Assembly: GCA_040766665.1 (NCBI GenBank)
Contig: JAXGQD010000007.1
Coordinates: 62,001-126,000 of the forward strand
Length of the DNA stretch: 64,000 nt
Origin: JAXGQD01 sp040766665
GTDB lineage: Bacteria > Bacillota > Clostridia > Saccharofermentanales > Fastidiosipilaceae
Direction: 5' to 3'
The position numbers were made by a program, and so were the translations under genes. The notes under the pieces were generated by a model. That model did no database searches. It saw only the letters and a list, made by a program, of their open reading frames with translations, and had not been told where the DNA came from. Every line of letters starts with the position of its first letter. Positions within the stretch are counted from its first letter, which is position 1. This document shows, piece after piece, positions 55,001 through 63,930 of the stretch.

Positions 55001-56137
55001 ATGTCCAAATTAATCACAGCAGAGCCAAGATACAATGAAAAGCTAAAACGCTGGATACTCCAAGTATCAAGGGACGGTAAGCGCTGCTCTTTCTATAGTA
55101 CGAACCCTAATCAAAGAAAAGCCAAAGCCGAATGTAGAAAAAAGGCGCAAGAGTGGCTAGATGACATTAACCAACCTGAAAAAATAAGATTGAAAGATGC
55201 TTGGAATGAATACCTGGATTATTACGATAAGAACAACAAGCCAACCTCTTACAATCAAGTCAAATCGCGTGGTGCAGCTCATCTGAAGAAGCTTAGCTTA
55301 AGAAAACTTTCAGAAATAAAGAAAGTGGAATGGCAACAAATTATTTTTAATGCTTACGAAAACGGAGCAAGGAGTAAAGCAACGCTGAAAGGCATAGCGA
55401 CAATTATCCGCTCATTCTGTAAATGGGCCGCCACCAAAGGATATATTCGAGATAATGATGTTCCCATCTATTTTGATTTCCCTAGAGCCGCTACTGTTAA
55501 AGAAAAAAGGATTCTGCAACCTGCTGAGATACAACGTCTGTTTGCCCCGCAAGATGATTCTGAATGGTATATCTATGCTTGGCGCTTTCTAGTAGTCACT
55601 GGATTGAGGCGTGGAGAGCTTTGTGCACTAAGATATGGAGATTTTGATGGGCAATACATCACTATTCGGGAAAGCGTAAGCCATGAAGGCTTAGTTACAA
55701 GCGGCAAGACACAAAACGCCAATAGAAAAATCCTATTAACTCCACTTGCCCTTGAGCAGATAAAGCAGCACAGATTACAAGCCCCAGAAAGCAGATATAT
55801 ATTCTGTGATCTAAAAGGTTACAGAACGTCTCCGCGAGTTCTTCGCAATCATTGGCAAGTTTGGAGAGAGGCAAATAATATCCAACTTACCTTACACGAA
55901 CTGAGACATACCTTTATTTCCTATAGCCGACTCAAAACGGAAATAAGTCTTGAAGATTTAAAGAATTTGTATGGTCATTCCAGCGAAATGGACACAGATA
56001 GAGTCTATGTACATCAAATTGAGAAGTCTCCAGAAGAAATTAGGGCTGAGCAAGCCGCACAGAAAGAAAACGCCAAAAACATCAATTTGGTCTTTGAAAA
56101 CATCATAGATTCTTCTAATAATTCACCTGAATTTTAA
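55001..56137 (+). CDS. tyrosine recombinase, prophage integrase
   Basis: A 378-residue integrase. The N-terminal arm-binding and SAM-like domains precede the catalytic motifs: Arg in VTGLRRGELCALR, HELRHTF (HxxR) and the nucleophile Tyr in STYxH-like text DTDRVYVH after LYGHSSE. It is 114 bp from the tRNA-Ser att site and reads toward it. RBS GGAGGT is present. Confidence 0.95.
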   Translation: MSKLITAEPRYNEKLKRWILQVSRDGKRCSFYSTNPNQRKAKAECRKKAQEWLDDINQPEKIRLKDAWNEYLDYYDKNNKPTSYNQVKSRGAAHLKKLSLRKLSEIKKVEWQQIIFNAYENGARSKATLKGIATIIRSFCKWAATKGYIRDNDVPIYFDFPRAATVKEKRILQPAEIQRLFAPQDDSEWYIYAWRFLVVTGLRRGELCALRYGDFDGQYITIRESVSHEGLVTSGKTQNANRKILLTPLALEQIKQHRLQAPESRYIFCDLKGYRTSPRVLRNHWQVWREANNIQLTLHELRHTFISYSRLKTEISLEDLKNLYGHSSEMDTDRVYVHQIEKSPEEIRAEQAAQKENAKNINLVFENIIDSSNNSPEF

Positions 56138-56167
56138 TGCATTAATTAATGCATTTGGTGCATTAAA
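56133..56167. promoter_or_regulatory. candidate integrase arm-type sites, right arm
   Basis: AATGCATTAATTAATGCATT is a perfect 20-bp palindrome, followed by TGCATTAAAA. The word TTAATGCA is shared with 25332-25352 inside attL. Confidence 0.5.
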
Positions 56168-56251
56168 ACAGAAATGACCAACATGTATAAAATGACGAAA
56201 ACCCCCAAAACAATGCGTTTCAGAGGTTTTATCGTTACCGTAAAAACGGTA

Positions 56252-56268
56252 TGGCGGAAAGAGCGGGA
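56252..56268. other. attR core
   Basis: The last 17 bases of tRNA-Ser, identical to 25278-25294. Confidence 0.9.
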
Positions 56269-56340
56269 TTCGAACCCGCGGAGGCTTGCACCTCGCCGGT
56301 TTTCAAGACCGGTGCCTTAAACCAGCTCGACCATCTTTCC
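56252..56340 (-). tRNA. tRNA-Ser (anticodon UGA)
   Basis: Read leftward: acceptor GGAAAGA pairs with TCTTTCC, CCA is encoded at 56252-56254, the anticodon stem CCGGT/ACCGG holds TGA, and the long variable arm is typical of Ser. 89 nt. Its 3' end is the phage attachment site; the gene stays whole in the lysogen. Confidence 0.97.
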
Positions 56341-56510
56341 AAAACTTGGCGAGGAGCTGACTCGCGTTGACTATCATACCTTCCGCTATTGCTTCGTGTC
56401 AAACAAGATTTCTTGAGAGGAATGGGAGGGTTTTGCCATTACTTTAATGATGAAACTCCTGTAGCATAGACGTACGCATAAAATTTGATAATTAGTCTTG
56501 GGAGGCATCT

Positions 56511-58379
56511 ATGAAGGGGTATTCCGGCAAAACACTACATATTCACTTGAATTCGCAGGAGACGCGGATTGAATCGCACGACGAAAACTTTTATCGCACC
56601 TTTATCGGCAACGGAATTTTGGGCGCCTATTACCTACTCACAAAGACGAAAGCCCATATCGATCCCTACGCCGGTGAAAATTTGCTGATGTTTCTGTCGA
56701 GTGTCATGGCCGGTAACGACGCCCCCGGCTTGGCCAGGTATGCGGTATGCGGCAAATCTCCGATGACGGGCGGTATCGGCGAGTCGCGCTGTGAAGGCCT
56801 CTTCGCCCAGATGTTAAAAAAGACGGGCTTTGATGCCATCGTTATTGAGGGACAGTGCGAGCAGCCCACTTACATTCTGATTGAGAATGGCAAAATACAG
56901 CTCCGCCCCGCAACGAAGCTCTGGGGTCTGGTTGTCAGCGAAACCAACCGCATCCTGGAGCAGGAGCATGGCAGCGAAATTAGTGTGGCAGCTATTGGGC
57001 CGGCGGGAGAAAATTTGGTGCGTTTTGCCAGCATTATCAGTGACAAATGCCATCAGGCCGCAAGAAGTGGACTCGGCGCGGTCATGGGCTCGAAGAAGTT
57101 GAAAGCCATCGTGCTCAAGGGTGGTCAGAATGTTGCAGTATTTGACGAAAGTGCAGTGAAAAACAGATTTTCCTGGTTCAAAGAAAAGATGGAACAAAAC
57201 CAGCTTTCCATGTGGCAGCACGACCAGCCCGGCTTTTCCGTTTGGGTCCATACGCACGGCTTGGATGCGTCTTTGGGCGTGGAAAATTATCGTACGGCTA
57301 AATGCGACTACACGGATGCCTATTTGCCTGAGCACTTCCTTAAACACTACAAAGGTGAGGCGCCTTGCCCGGGCTGCCCCAACCTCTGTATCAAACGCTA
57401 TGCCTTAGAGGGGGATGACGAGTGTTCCGGTGGGATCCATCAAGAAATCAGCGGTGCGATGGGACCCAATTTAGGCATCTCAGATGTAGCAATGATTATC
57501 CATGCCAACAGCCTTTGCAATGAGCTGGGCATGGATCCCAACTCCCTGGGCTATACCCTCTCCTTTATCGCAGAATGCATCAAAGAAGAGCTTATAAGTG
57601 TGGATGATGTCAATTTGAATTTCGGTAATGAGATGGAGTTAGGCAAAATTATCAACATGATTGCTACGCGGGAAGGCATCGGAGATTTGTTGGCTGAAGG
57701 CAGTGCGCGTGCGGCTCAGACGATTGGGAAGGGTGCTGAGTATTTTGCCCTGACGGTGAAAGGGATGGAAATTCACCCCTTTGAACTGCGCTCACAAACC
57801 AATCTGGCACTTGGCGCAGCCGTCGGCCCTACAGGTCCGCGCTATGAGATCTGTGAACATGACTGGGATTTCGACTTGGAATTTGGCTGGGACCACACGC
57901 TCAACTATTGCAGAACGATTGGCATTATTGAGCGCATCCCGATGGAGTATTTAGGGCTGGATAAGGTTTTCAACTACAAGCAACTCAATAACCTTTGGTC
58001 AGCAGTGGATGCGCTGGGTATTTGCCTCTTTTCATCGGCTCCGACCCGTGTTTACAGCTTGGAAGAAATGGCCAAGCTGCTTCACGAGATAACTGGATGG
58101 GAGACTTCGGCATACGAAGTCATGCGCATCGGAGAAAGAAGAAATCATATCTTCCGCCTTTATAATAATCGCGAAGGCTTGACTGCCGAAGCTGATACCT
58201 TACCGCAACGCCTCTTCAACGAGGCCATCGATTTCGGAGCCAAAAAAGGCAGCAAGCTCGACCCGGAACTGTTTAAAGCCGTCGTCAAAGAGTATTATTC
58301 CATGATGGGCTGGGATGAAAACGGCATCCCCAGCAACAGCACGCTGCGGCAATACGGCTTGGCTGAATTTATTGTTTAG
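56511..58379 (+). CDS. aldehyde ferredoxin oxidoreductase family protein
   Basis: A 622-residue cytoplasmic tungsten-pterin enzyme of the AOR family. The N-terminal domain (residues about 1-210) has IGPAGENLVRFASIISD and RSGLGAVMGSKKLKAIVLKG. The cluster ligands are CPGCPNLC near residue 285 and a later Cys in LGICLFSS. These enzymes oxidise aldehydes with ferredoxin in anaerobes. No partner gene is adjacent. Substrate unknown; it is shorter in loops than some AOR proteins. RBS GGGAGG. Confidence 0.92.
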   Translation: MKGYSGKTLHIHLNSQETRIESHDENFYRTFIGNGILGAYYLLTKTKAHIDPYAGENLLMFLSSVMAGNDAPGLARYAVCGKSPMTGGIGESRCEGLFAQMLKKTGFDAIVIEGQCEQPTYILIENGKIQLRPATKLWGLVVSETNRILEQEHGSEISVAAIGPAGENLVRFASIISDKCHQAARSGLGAVMGSKKLKAIVLKGGQNVAVFDESAVKNRFSWFKEKMEQNQLSMWQHDQPGFSVWVHTHGLDASLGVENYRTAKCDYTDAYLPEHFLKHYKGEAPCPGCPNLCIKRYALEGDDECSGGIHQEISGAMGPNLGISDVAMIIHANSLCNELGMDPNSLGYTLSFIAECIKEELISVDDVNLNFGNEMELGKIINMIATREGIGDLLAEGSARAAQTIGKGAEYFALTVKGMEIHPFELRSQTNLALGAAVGPTGPRYEICEHDWDFDLEFGWDHTLNYCRTIGIIERIPMEYLGLDKVFNYKQLNNLWSAVDALGICLFSSAPTRVYSLEEMAKLLHEITGWETSAYEVMRIGERRNHIFRLYNNREGLTAEADTLPQRLFNEAIDFGAKKGSKLDPELFKAVVKEYYSMMGWDENGIPSNSTLRQYGLAEFIV

Positions 58380-58404
58380 AACCCACGCTCCTTCCTGACT
58401 TAAA

Positions 58405-58446
58405 GAGGCTGTCTCTTAGGTGCTGATGCACGTTTGAGGCAGCCTC
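58405..58446. terminator. terminator between convergent AOR and phosphomannomutase genes
   Basis: GAGGCTGTCTC and GAGGCAGCCTC form an 11-bp stem (one T-G). The minus strand ends in CTTTAAG; the plus strand has no T run. Confidence 0.7.
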
Positions 58447-58475
58447 CGATATAGATTTGTGTTTGAACTAGAATT

Positions 58476-60006
58476 TTATGCTTGCAGCAAAGACAGATCC
58501 AATCCTTCCACCTTGGTCAATACCTCCAAGAGTTGATCGGCAATCAGGCGTACGCCGCCATCTTGGCGCGATTCAATGTTGAGCGGCATGATGGGATCGT
58601 GTAAAGACATACGCAAAAGGAACCACCCGTCCCCATGCGCTTTGTCAAATGAGACACGGATGCCTTCGTAGTTGTCTGGAACAACCTGCCATGCCGGGCG
58701 GGTCGCCGCTTCTTTTTGAACCAGGAATAGTACCGATTCACCGGTCGCCTTGAAGTTTTCCGAGGTGATGCGCAGGCGGAATTCGGAGGCTTCAGCGGGG
58801 TCCTGTAGCTCGGAGAGCAGGCTGGCGATGGTTTTGCCCTCGCGCTGCAACTTCGCCGTCTTAATCAGAATCTTGGCAATCATGTAAGCGCCGTCATCCA
58901 AGAAGTAGTTCTCCTCTTAGCGCCCCATGACCTGAAGTCTCAATGGCCAGCTGGCTGTCCGTGCCCGCCTTATTGAGACGGACCGATTCGTTGATGACAT
59001 TGCGATAGCCGCGTTTGAAACGATGGTGTACCCCACCCAGACCTTTGATAAAGGAGGCCAATTCGTCGGAGGTAATCGAATCGGTGACGATGGTCGTGCC
59101 GGGATGCTCTTCCAGGAGAATCGCAGCCATCAGCGCGATGATGCGGTTCCGATTGATTTCATTGCCTTCCGCATCGACGGCACCGGCGCGGTCAACGTCT
59201 GTATCAAAAATGATGCCCAGATCCGCTTTGTTGTCCAAAACAGCCTGGCGCACGCTTTCCATGGCCTCACGATTTTCGGGATTGGGAATGTGGTTGGGGA
59301 AAGAGCCGTCCGGATCGAGGAATTGGCTGCCCGTGATGTCCGCGCCCAGCGGCAGCAGCACCTTATCGGCAAAATACCCCCCCGCCCCGTTTCCGGCGTC
59401 CACTAAAATCTTCAGTCCGGCCAATGGCGTCTCGTAATGCTCCGGGTCGTTCGCGCCTTTGCGAATAATTTCGACCAGGTTTTGCGCATAAACAGACATA
59501 AAATCGATGCTGTCCAGATAAAGATTTTCGATCATGGAAGGACTGTCAACTTCAGCGGCCAGATTGAGGATGCTGCTGATATCGGCCTTTTCCAGACCGC
59601 CTTCAGAGGTGAAAAATTTGAAACCGTTGCGGTTAAAGGGCAAATGGCTCGCCGTGATCATTACGGAACCGTCGAAGTCGTAGCCTTCCTGCACGGTCGC
59701 CATAAACATGGCCGGTGTGGAGGCGAGTCCGAAGCTACTGATGCGGCAGCCGGACTGTTTGAGGCCGGAGGCCAGGGCATTTTGGAGCATTTTGCCGGAA
59801 AGACGCGAATCATGACCAATCGCCACATGCAAATCATTGACAGGCTTCTGCTTTTTCTCCGCCAACCAAGTGGCAAAACCCGCTCCAATCGCATACGCCA
59901 CCTGTGCGGTCAGATTGACGGCTTCACCTGCTACACCTTTAATCGCAACGCCACGAATATCACTGCCGTTCTGCAGATGCTTCCAATCTTCTTTACTCAT
60001 TTCCAT
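58476..60006 (-). pseudogene. phosphomannomutase/phosphoglucomutase, one frameshift
   Basis: From the ATG at 60006 (GGAGG upstream) the frame has the sugar-phosphate mutase motifs: VMITASHLPFNRNGFKFF with the active-site Ser, and DTDVDRAGAVD for Mg binding. It stops abnormally in GHGALRGELLLG at 58894. Removing one G at 58913-58914 gives SGHGALRENYFLDDGAY and continues to 58476; the corrected length is 509 codons plus stop. It interconverts hexose 1- and 6-phosphates for cell-surface sugars. Confidence 0.88.
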
Positions 60007-60170
60007 TTCTGAACCTCCTAATAGGCATGTGGGACCCTTCCTGCCCACGAATTGCTAAAAAACAAGCTAATACATTATACAAAAAAAGTCGTATATAAGG
60101 CGAAATTTGCACTTTCGTGCTACTTTTCAATGTAGGTCTCAGAATATATACTTGAACAACTGAGGTTATT

Positions 60171-61061
60171 ATGAAGACGAAACAAGCACCTTCGCAACGC
60201 AACATTCTGAGTTCCTTCAATCAGGGATCGCAAGTGCCACTCGGAAAAATCAGCCTCATTGGTCTATCACTGCTCGCGCTCCTTTTGATATTTTTCTTTC
60301 AAATTTTTATGCGTAATGATTTGGCAAAAGGCTTGGACCCCGCAGCCCTACTGAGTCGCCTGGTTCATTATCCGCTGCTTGAAGATGCAAAAGATCTCGA
60401 CACCACAATTTCCATTGACGATGAACTCGCTGTTTTAGAGACGGATATGAGCACTGCGGAAGATTCAGAAAGCGCACTTGAAGCCGATTTAGACATGATT
60501 GATGCGGTCGAGTACCCGCGCCTGTTTTCTGAAAAGGATGCGGATGGCGATGGCATCGATGACTTTACGGACATCATGTTGGGGGCCAGAGCTTGGGTGG
60601 AGACAGAACCTTTTTACGATTCAACTTACTATGCCGGTGGTTACCCACCTGACGAGATTGGTGTGTGTACGGATGTGATTTGGCATGCGTTTTTTGCTGC
60701 AGGCTACGATTTCAAGGCCTTGATTGATGCGGATATCGATGCCAATCGGGAGATTTATCAGATTGAGCATCGGGACCACAATATCGATTTCAGGCATACC
60801 GGGAATGTGCAGATTTTTTTCGAGCGTTTTGCCGAAAGTTTGACCCTGGATGTGACGGACACGGCTGCTTGGCAGGCGGGTGATATTGTCACCTATACGG
60901 GTCACATTGGGATTGTTTCGGACAAGCGCAATGCGGAGGGTGTACCGTACATCATCCACCAGACACGCGTACAGGAAAACAGCTACGAGATCGATCGTCT
61001 GGTGGACGCTGAAGCCGATGACGGTGGGGTAATTACCGGGCATTTTCGCTGGCACGGCTGA
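60171..61061 (+). CDS. DUF1287 protein with a membrane anchor
   Basis: A 296-residue protein: one N-terminal membrane helix (KISLIGLSLLALLLIFFFQI), an acidic linker, then a Ca-binding loop DADGDGIDDF. The DUF1287 domain follows: GGYPPDEIGVCTDVIWHAF (the Cys is the likely catalytic residue), NIDFRHTGNVQIFFERFA, GDIVTYTGHIGIVSD and GHFRWHG. DUF1287 belongs to the NlpC/P60-like papain fold, so an extracellular cell wall amidase is likely. Confidence 0.85.
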   Translation: MKTKQAPSQRNILSSFNQGSQVPLGKISLIGLSLLALLLIFFFQIFMRNDLAKGLDPAALLSRLVHYPLLEDAKDLDTTISIDDELAVLETDMSTAEDSESALEADLDMIDAVEYPRLFSEKDADGDGIDDFTDIMLGARAWVETEPFYDSTYYAGGYPPDEIGVCTDVIWHAFFAAGYDFKALIDADIDANREIYQIEHRDHNIDFRHTGNVQIFFERFAESLTLDVTDTAAWQAGDIVTYTGHIGIVSDKRNAEGVPYIIHQTRVQENSYEIDRLVDAEADDGGVITGHFRWHG

Positions 61062-61106
61062 GTCGGAGGCGGAGGCGGAGCGCGTTTTACAGCATAACTG
61101 ACGCGC

Positions 61107-61150
61107 GTATTTGATTCGTCGCGCCGCTTAGGCGGCTGCGACACCACCTT
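61107..61150. repeat. GTCGC/GCGAC repeat copy
   Basis: GTCGCGCCGCTTAGGCGGCT, then GCGACACC, a compact version of the family seen at 16413. Confidence 0.75.
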
Positions 61151-61175
61151 CGCTATAGTGGACCAGGGGTTCTGG

Positions 61176-61372
61176 CTACACTTTTTACGTTTGTGCAAAT
61201 ATTTTCTTCGGAAAGGCATTTAAAACCCAGGATTTCAGGGTGTTTACTACATTTTTGACGATTCTGCAAAGTAGCGTTTGTCGAAACGAAAAAAGTGTAG
61301 TCGAAATCTCGGAATGGCTGTGCAAGAGCCTCGATTCAGACATCCGTGTTTAAACAAACGTAAAAAGTGCAG
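61176..61372. repeat. MITE-like element with 19-bp inverted ends (197 bp)
   Basis: CTACACTTTTTACGTTTGT (61176-61194) is inverted at 61354-61372 with one mismatch. The inner sequence has another AAAAGTGTAG word and no ORF. It looks like a small non-autonomous mobile element. Confidence 0.6.
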
Positions 61373-61387
61373 TAGCGGAAGGGATTC

Positions 61388-61565
61388 CACTTATCGTCGC
61401 ATTGCTTGGGTGGCTGCGACACCGCTCTCTGACGTCGCAGTTCAGCGGAGCGCGTCAACCACCACTCGGCGGACGCGCGATATATAGCCCGTCGCATTGC
61501 TTGGGCGGTCGCGACACCGCTCTGAATTCTAATAGTCGCACCGCTTAGGCGGCTGCGACACCGCC
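61388..61565. repeat. cluster of GTCGC/GCGAC repeats
   Basis: Copies read GTCGCATTGCTTGGGTGGCT-GCGACACCGC (near 61394), GTCGCATTGCTTGGGCGGTC-GCGACACCGC (near 61490) and GTCGCACCGCTTAGGCGGCT-GCGACACCGC (near 61534). The remainder of 61062-61681 shows no gene. Confidence 0.8.
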
Positions 61566-61681
61566 AAAATAAAAGCGGCTGATTCCGAAAAACCAACCGC
61601 ATGCATCAAATACTAAAAAATACAAAAAACCTATTTCAATGAACCGTTTCCAATTGCCTCAAAAAGCCTGAAAACCGCGCC

Positions 61682-62110
61682 TTAATCTTGTTTTTGGAGC
61701 AAGCGCTGGAAGAGGTCGCGATGTTGGACTTCTTGGCCAACCAGGAAGTTCAAGAGCGCTTTGTCACCGTCCTCTGTGGCTTGTGTCAGCAGGTCTTCAT
61801 AGAGGTCAATGCTCTTCTGTTCCATTTCCACGGCGTGTTCGAAGACTTCGCGCGTGCTGATGTAGTTCTCGTCATAGAGAAAGGCGAGCTGTTGTTCGAA
61901 AAGGTTAAAATCATAGTTCTTATCAATTTGGCGCAGGGAATCTTCGGTGTAGTTATCTTGAATACGCAGGACTTCGGCGTGCTTTTGTTCTTCGTCGGCC
62001 AGCATATTGAAAACAGCCGCGATATCTTCCGTGGGTGCCTTCATTGCCTGTTCGCGGTAATACTCTTCACCGTCATTCTCCATCTTTATGGCATAGTCGT
62101 AAATAATCAT
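61682..62110 (-). CDS. ferritin-like diiron protein (rubrerythrin-type)
   Basis: A 142-residue four-helix protein. Metal ligands fit KMENDGEEYYREQA, LADEEQKHAEVL (ExxH), HAVEMEQKSIDLYEDL and VGQEVQHRDLF (ExxH). There is no rubredoxin domain, so it is the ferritin-like half of a rubrerythrin. It may protect against peroxide in an anaerobe. RBS GGA upstream of ATG. Confidence 0.85.
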   Translation of the reverse strand: MIIYDYAIKMENDGEEYYREQAMKAPTEDIAAVFNMLADEEQKHAEVLRIQDNYTEDSLRQIDKNYDFNLFEQQLAFLYDENYISTREVFEHAVEMEQKSIDLYEDLLTQATEDGDKALLNFLVGQEVQHRDLFQRLLQKQD

Positions 62111-62389
62111 CCTTTGTTCCTTTCTGTCGCATAAAATTTACGGCAAAACAATTTGCTGATTACTAATAGAATACTCTGAAATCGGGCTTCAAGCAATCGT
62201 GGGAAAGTGGGTTTTGGGTTATTTTCTTTTGCCAAAAAGACTAATCTCAGGGAAGCAACGATGCGTTTAGAAGCCCTTTATGAGCGCCTTTATCAAAGTG
62301 GCAAAACGATCGTCGGCATAATTGTTTTGTGTCAATTTAATTCCCAGTATTTTTCTGTAGAATTTACTTATTATAGTGGCATTTTGCTA

Positions 62390-62395
62390 TATAAT
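62390..62395 (+). promoter_or_regulatory. -10 element for the UroD-family gene
   Basis: TATAAT preceded by TTGC (extended -10-like) lies 68 bases before the ATG. A -35 at the standard distance is poor. Otherwise 62111-62462 shows no likely gene. Confidence 0.45.
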
Positions 62396-62462
62396 GAGAT
62401 GTATTGGACTAGGTCTAGTAAAAGCGCTAAAAAAAGCTCAAGTTGAAAGGAGCGAAATAAGT

Positions 62463-63512
62463 ATGAATGCAAAAGAAAGATTCGACAAAGCAATGACCGG
62501 TAACGGGATTGCGACCACCGCCATGGACGGTGGAATTTGGGTTGTGAGACAGGCCGGGGTGTCTTTTGCCGATCTTTTTGGCTATGAAGACAAGGGCGCG
62601 TCGCTGATGATTAAAGCGGCGGAAGACTGGGGCAGTGACCTGGTCTGGTCCACCTTCGGCGGTTTCGGTCCGATCACTCAGGGCGCTGGCTGTGAAATGC
62701 GTTTCGATAAGGTTGGCGAGCCAGGCGAAATCACCAAACCGCTCATCGCTGACATCGATGATGCCGGCACCTTAAAGAAGACCGATGAACAAATTCGTGC
62801 GGACTTGCTCGCGGATCAGGGCATTCAAGATTTGGTTGAACAAACCAAGCGCATCAAAGAAGGCATCAAAGGCGAGAAATACGTCACTTCAAGTGATACA
62901 GGCCCCTTCACTTTAGCAGCTCAAATGCTGGGTGTGGAAGATTTCCTCGTCGCAGTATTCGATGAAGACAACGAAGAGAACGTGCGTACGCTCCTTGATT
63001 ACGCCTTGCGTGTGTCAAAGATTTACGGCGACATCATTTTGGACGCCGGTGCCGAAGTCATGATGCTGGCAGACCCTGTTTCCTCACCTGACATGATTAG
63101 CCCTGAAATCTATGAGTCCTTCTCCCTACCTTATCAGCGTGAGTTGGTCGCACATCTCAAAAAACGCGCCAAATACGTCATTATCCATATGTGCGGCAAT
63201 ACCACCACCCGCCTCGAGCCGCTGCAGACGGTGCCGCTCGACGGTTTCTCCTTTGATAGAATTGAAATTCCTTATGCTTTGGAAAAAGCCCGCGGTCATT
63301 ATGCTCTGCTGGGCAACCTGCACACCGTGGACGTTATGGTGAACGGCGACCAAGCCCTCATCGAAAAGGAAATCGATGCCATCGCCGATGCTTTGCAGGA
63401 TGAAGACGGTTTCGTCATCGCCCCGGGCTGTGACCTGGCACCGATTACACCGGTGGAGAATATGAAGTATATGAGCGATAAGGCAAAAGCCAGAGCCAAA
63501 GACCGCGCCTAA
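62463..63512 (+). CDS. uroporphyrinogen decarboxylase family protein, MtaA/MtbA-like
   Basis: A 349-residue TIM-barrel protein from the ATG at 62463 (AAAGGAG upstream); an ATG 87 bases upstream lacks a site. The zinc ligands of methylcobamide:CoM-type enzymes fit: IHMCGN (HxC) and APGCDLAP (C). SSDTGPFTLAAQMLG and AEVMMLADPVSSPDMISP are typical. It probably moves a methyl group from a corrinoid protein; no corrinoid protein gene is in view. Confidence 0.85.
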   Translation: MNAKERFDKAMTGNGIATTAMDGGIWVVRQAGVSFADLFGYEDKGASLMIKAAEDWGSDLVWSTFGGFGPITQGAGCEMRFDKVGEPGEITKPLIADIDDAGTLKKTDEQIRADLLADQGIQDLVEQTKRIKEGIKGEKYVTSSDTGPFTLAAQMLGVEDFLVAVFDEDNEENVRTLLDYALRVSKIYGDIILDAGAEVMMLADPVSSPDMISPEIYESFSLPYQRELVAHLKKRAKYVIIHMCGNTTTRLEPLQTVPLDGFSFDRIEIPYALEKARGHYALLGNLHTVDVMVNGDQALIEKEIDAIADALQDEDGFVIAPGCDLAPITPVENMKYMSDKAKARAKDRA

Positions 63513-63622
63513 TTGCTTGGCGGGCTGCAAGTTCGTTTGCGGGCTTTAGCTTTGCAATCGAACTGCTCTAGGGTTTTAGTAGACTATCGAGCTCCTCTTG
63601 TAGTTTAGTTAGATGAATAAGT

Positions 63623-63658
63623 GGGGCTGTCTCAGCGATGAGGCAGCCCTTTAATTTT
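63623..63658 (+). terminator. terminator after the UroD-family gene
   Basis: GGGCTGTCTC and GATGAGGCAGCCC form a stem, followed by TTTAATTTT. Confidence 0.8.
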
Positions 63659-63695
63659 GTGATTCTGATCGTGTTGGTGACTGACTTACCTTTAA

Positions 63696-63896
63696 TGGAC
63701 AAAATTTTCGGGGATGTGGTCATTTCAGTGGTTTGAGGGTCTCTGCTCAAGTCAAACACACGATTTTGTGACACTTTTGACGACTGTGTGGCCACTGCCA
63801 CCACATCCCTGTAAAAAGTGGGCTGAAAACAGCCTTTTGACTTGTCCGCCAGCTGTCTATAGGGGTTCTCAACCACATCCCCGAAAAAACTGTCCA
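63696..63896. repeat. MITE-like element with 25-bp inverted ends (201 bp)
   Basis: TGGACAAAATTTTCGGGGATG...(63696-63720) is inverted at 63872-63896, with an exact 16-bp core TTTTCGGGGATGTGGT. A third, direct half copy (ACCACATCCCTGTAAAAAGT) lies near 63811. No ORF. Confidence 0.6.
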
Positions 63897-63930
63897 CAAA
63901 ACAGCATTCTGACGGTAAGAAGGGAGAGGA

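Larger units (their letters stand above)
25278..56268. mobile_element. integrated HK97-type siphoviral prophage (about 31 kb)
   Basis: A 17-bp direct repeat TGGCGGAAAGAGCGGGA at 25278-25294 and 56252-56268 bounds the region; the right copy is the 3' end of tRNA-Ser(UGA). Inside are an integrase beside attR, a CI/Cro switch, replication and recombination genes, P27-type terminase, portal, ClpP-like protease, HK97 capsid, tail genes and lysis genes in the normal order. The region looks more AT-rich than its flanks. Apparent frameshifts in terminase, portal and tape measure may be sequence errors. Confidence 0.95.

Noticed and set aside
56181..56250. Terminator directly after tRNA-Ser inside attR
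   Set aside because: ACCGT/ACGGT can pair, but no T run follows, so it is weak.
62207..62446. A 79-residue ORF before the UroD-family gene
   Set aside because: No ribosome binding site or motif; it overlaps the probable promoter.
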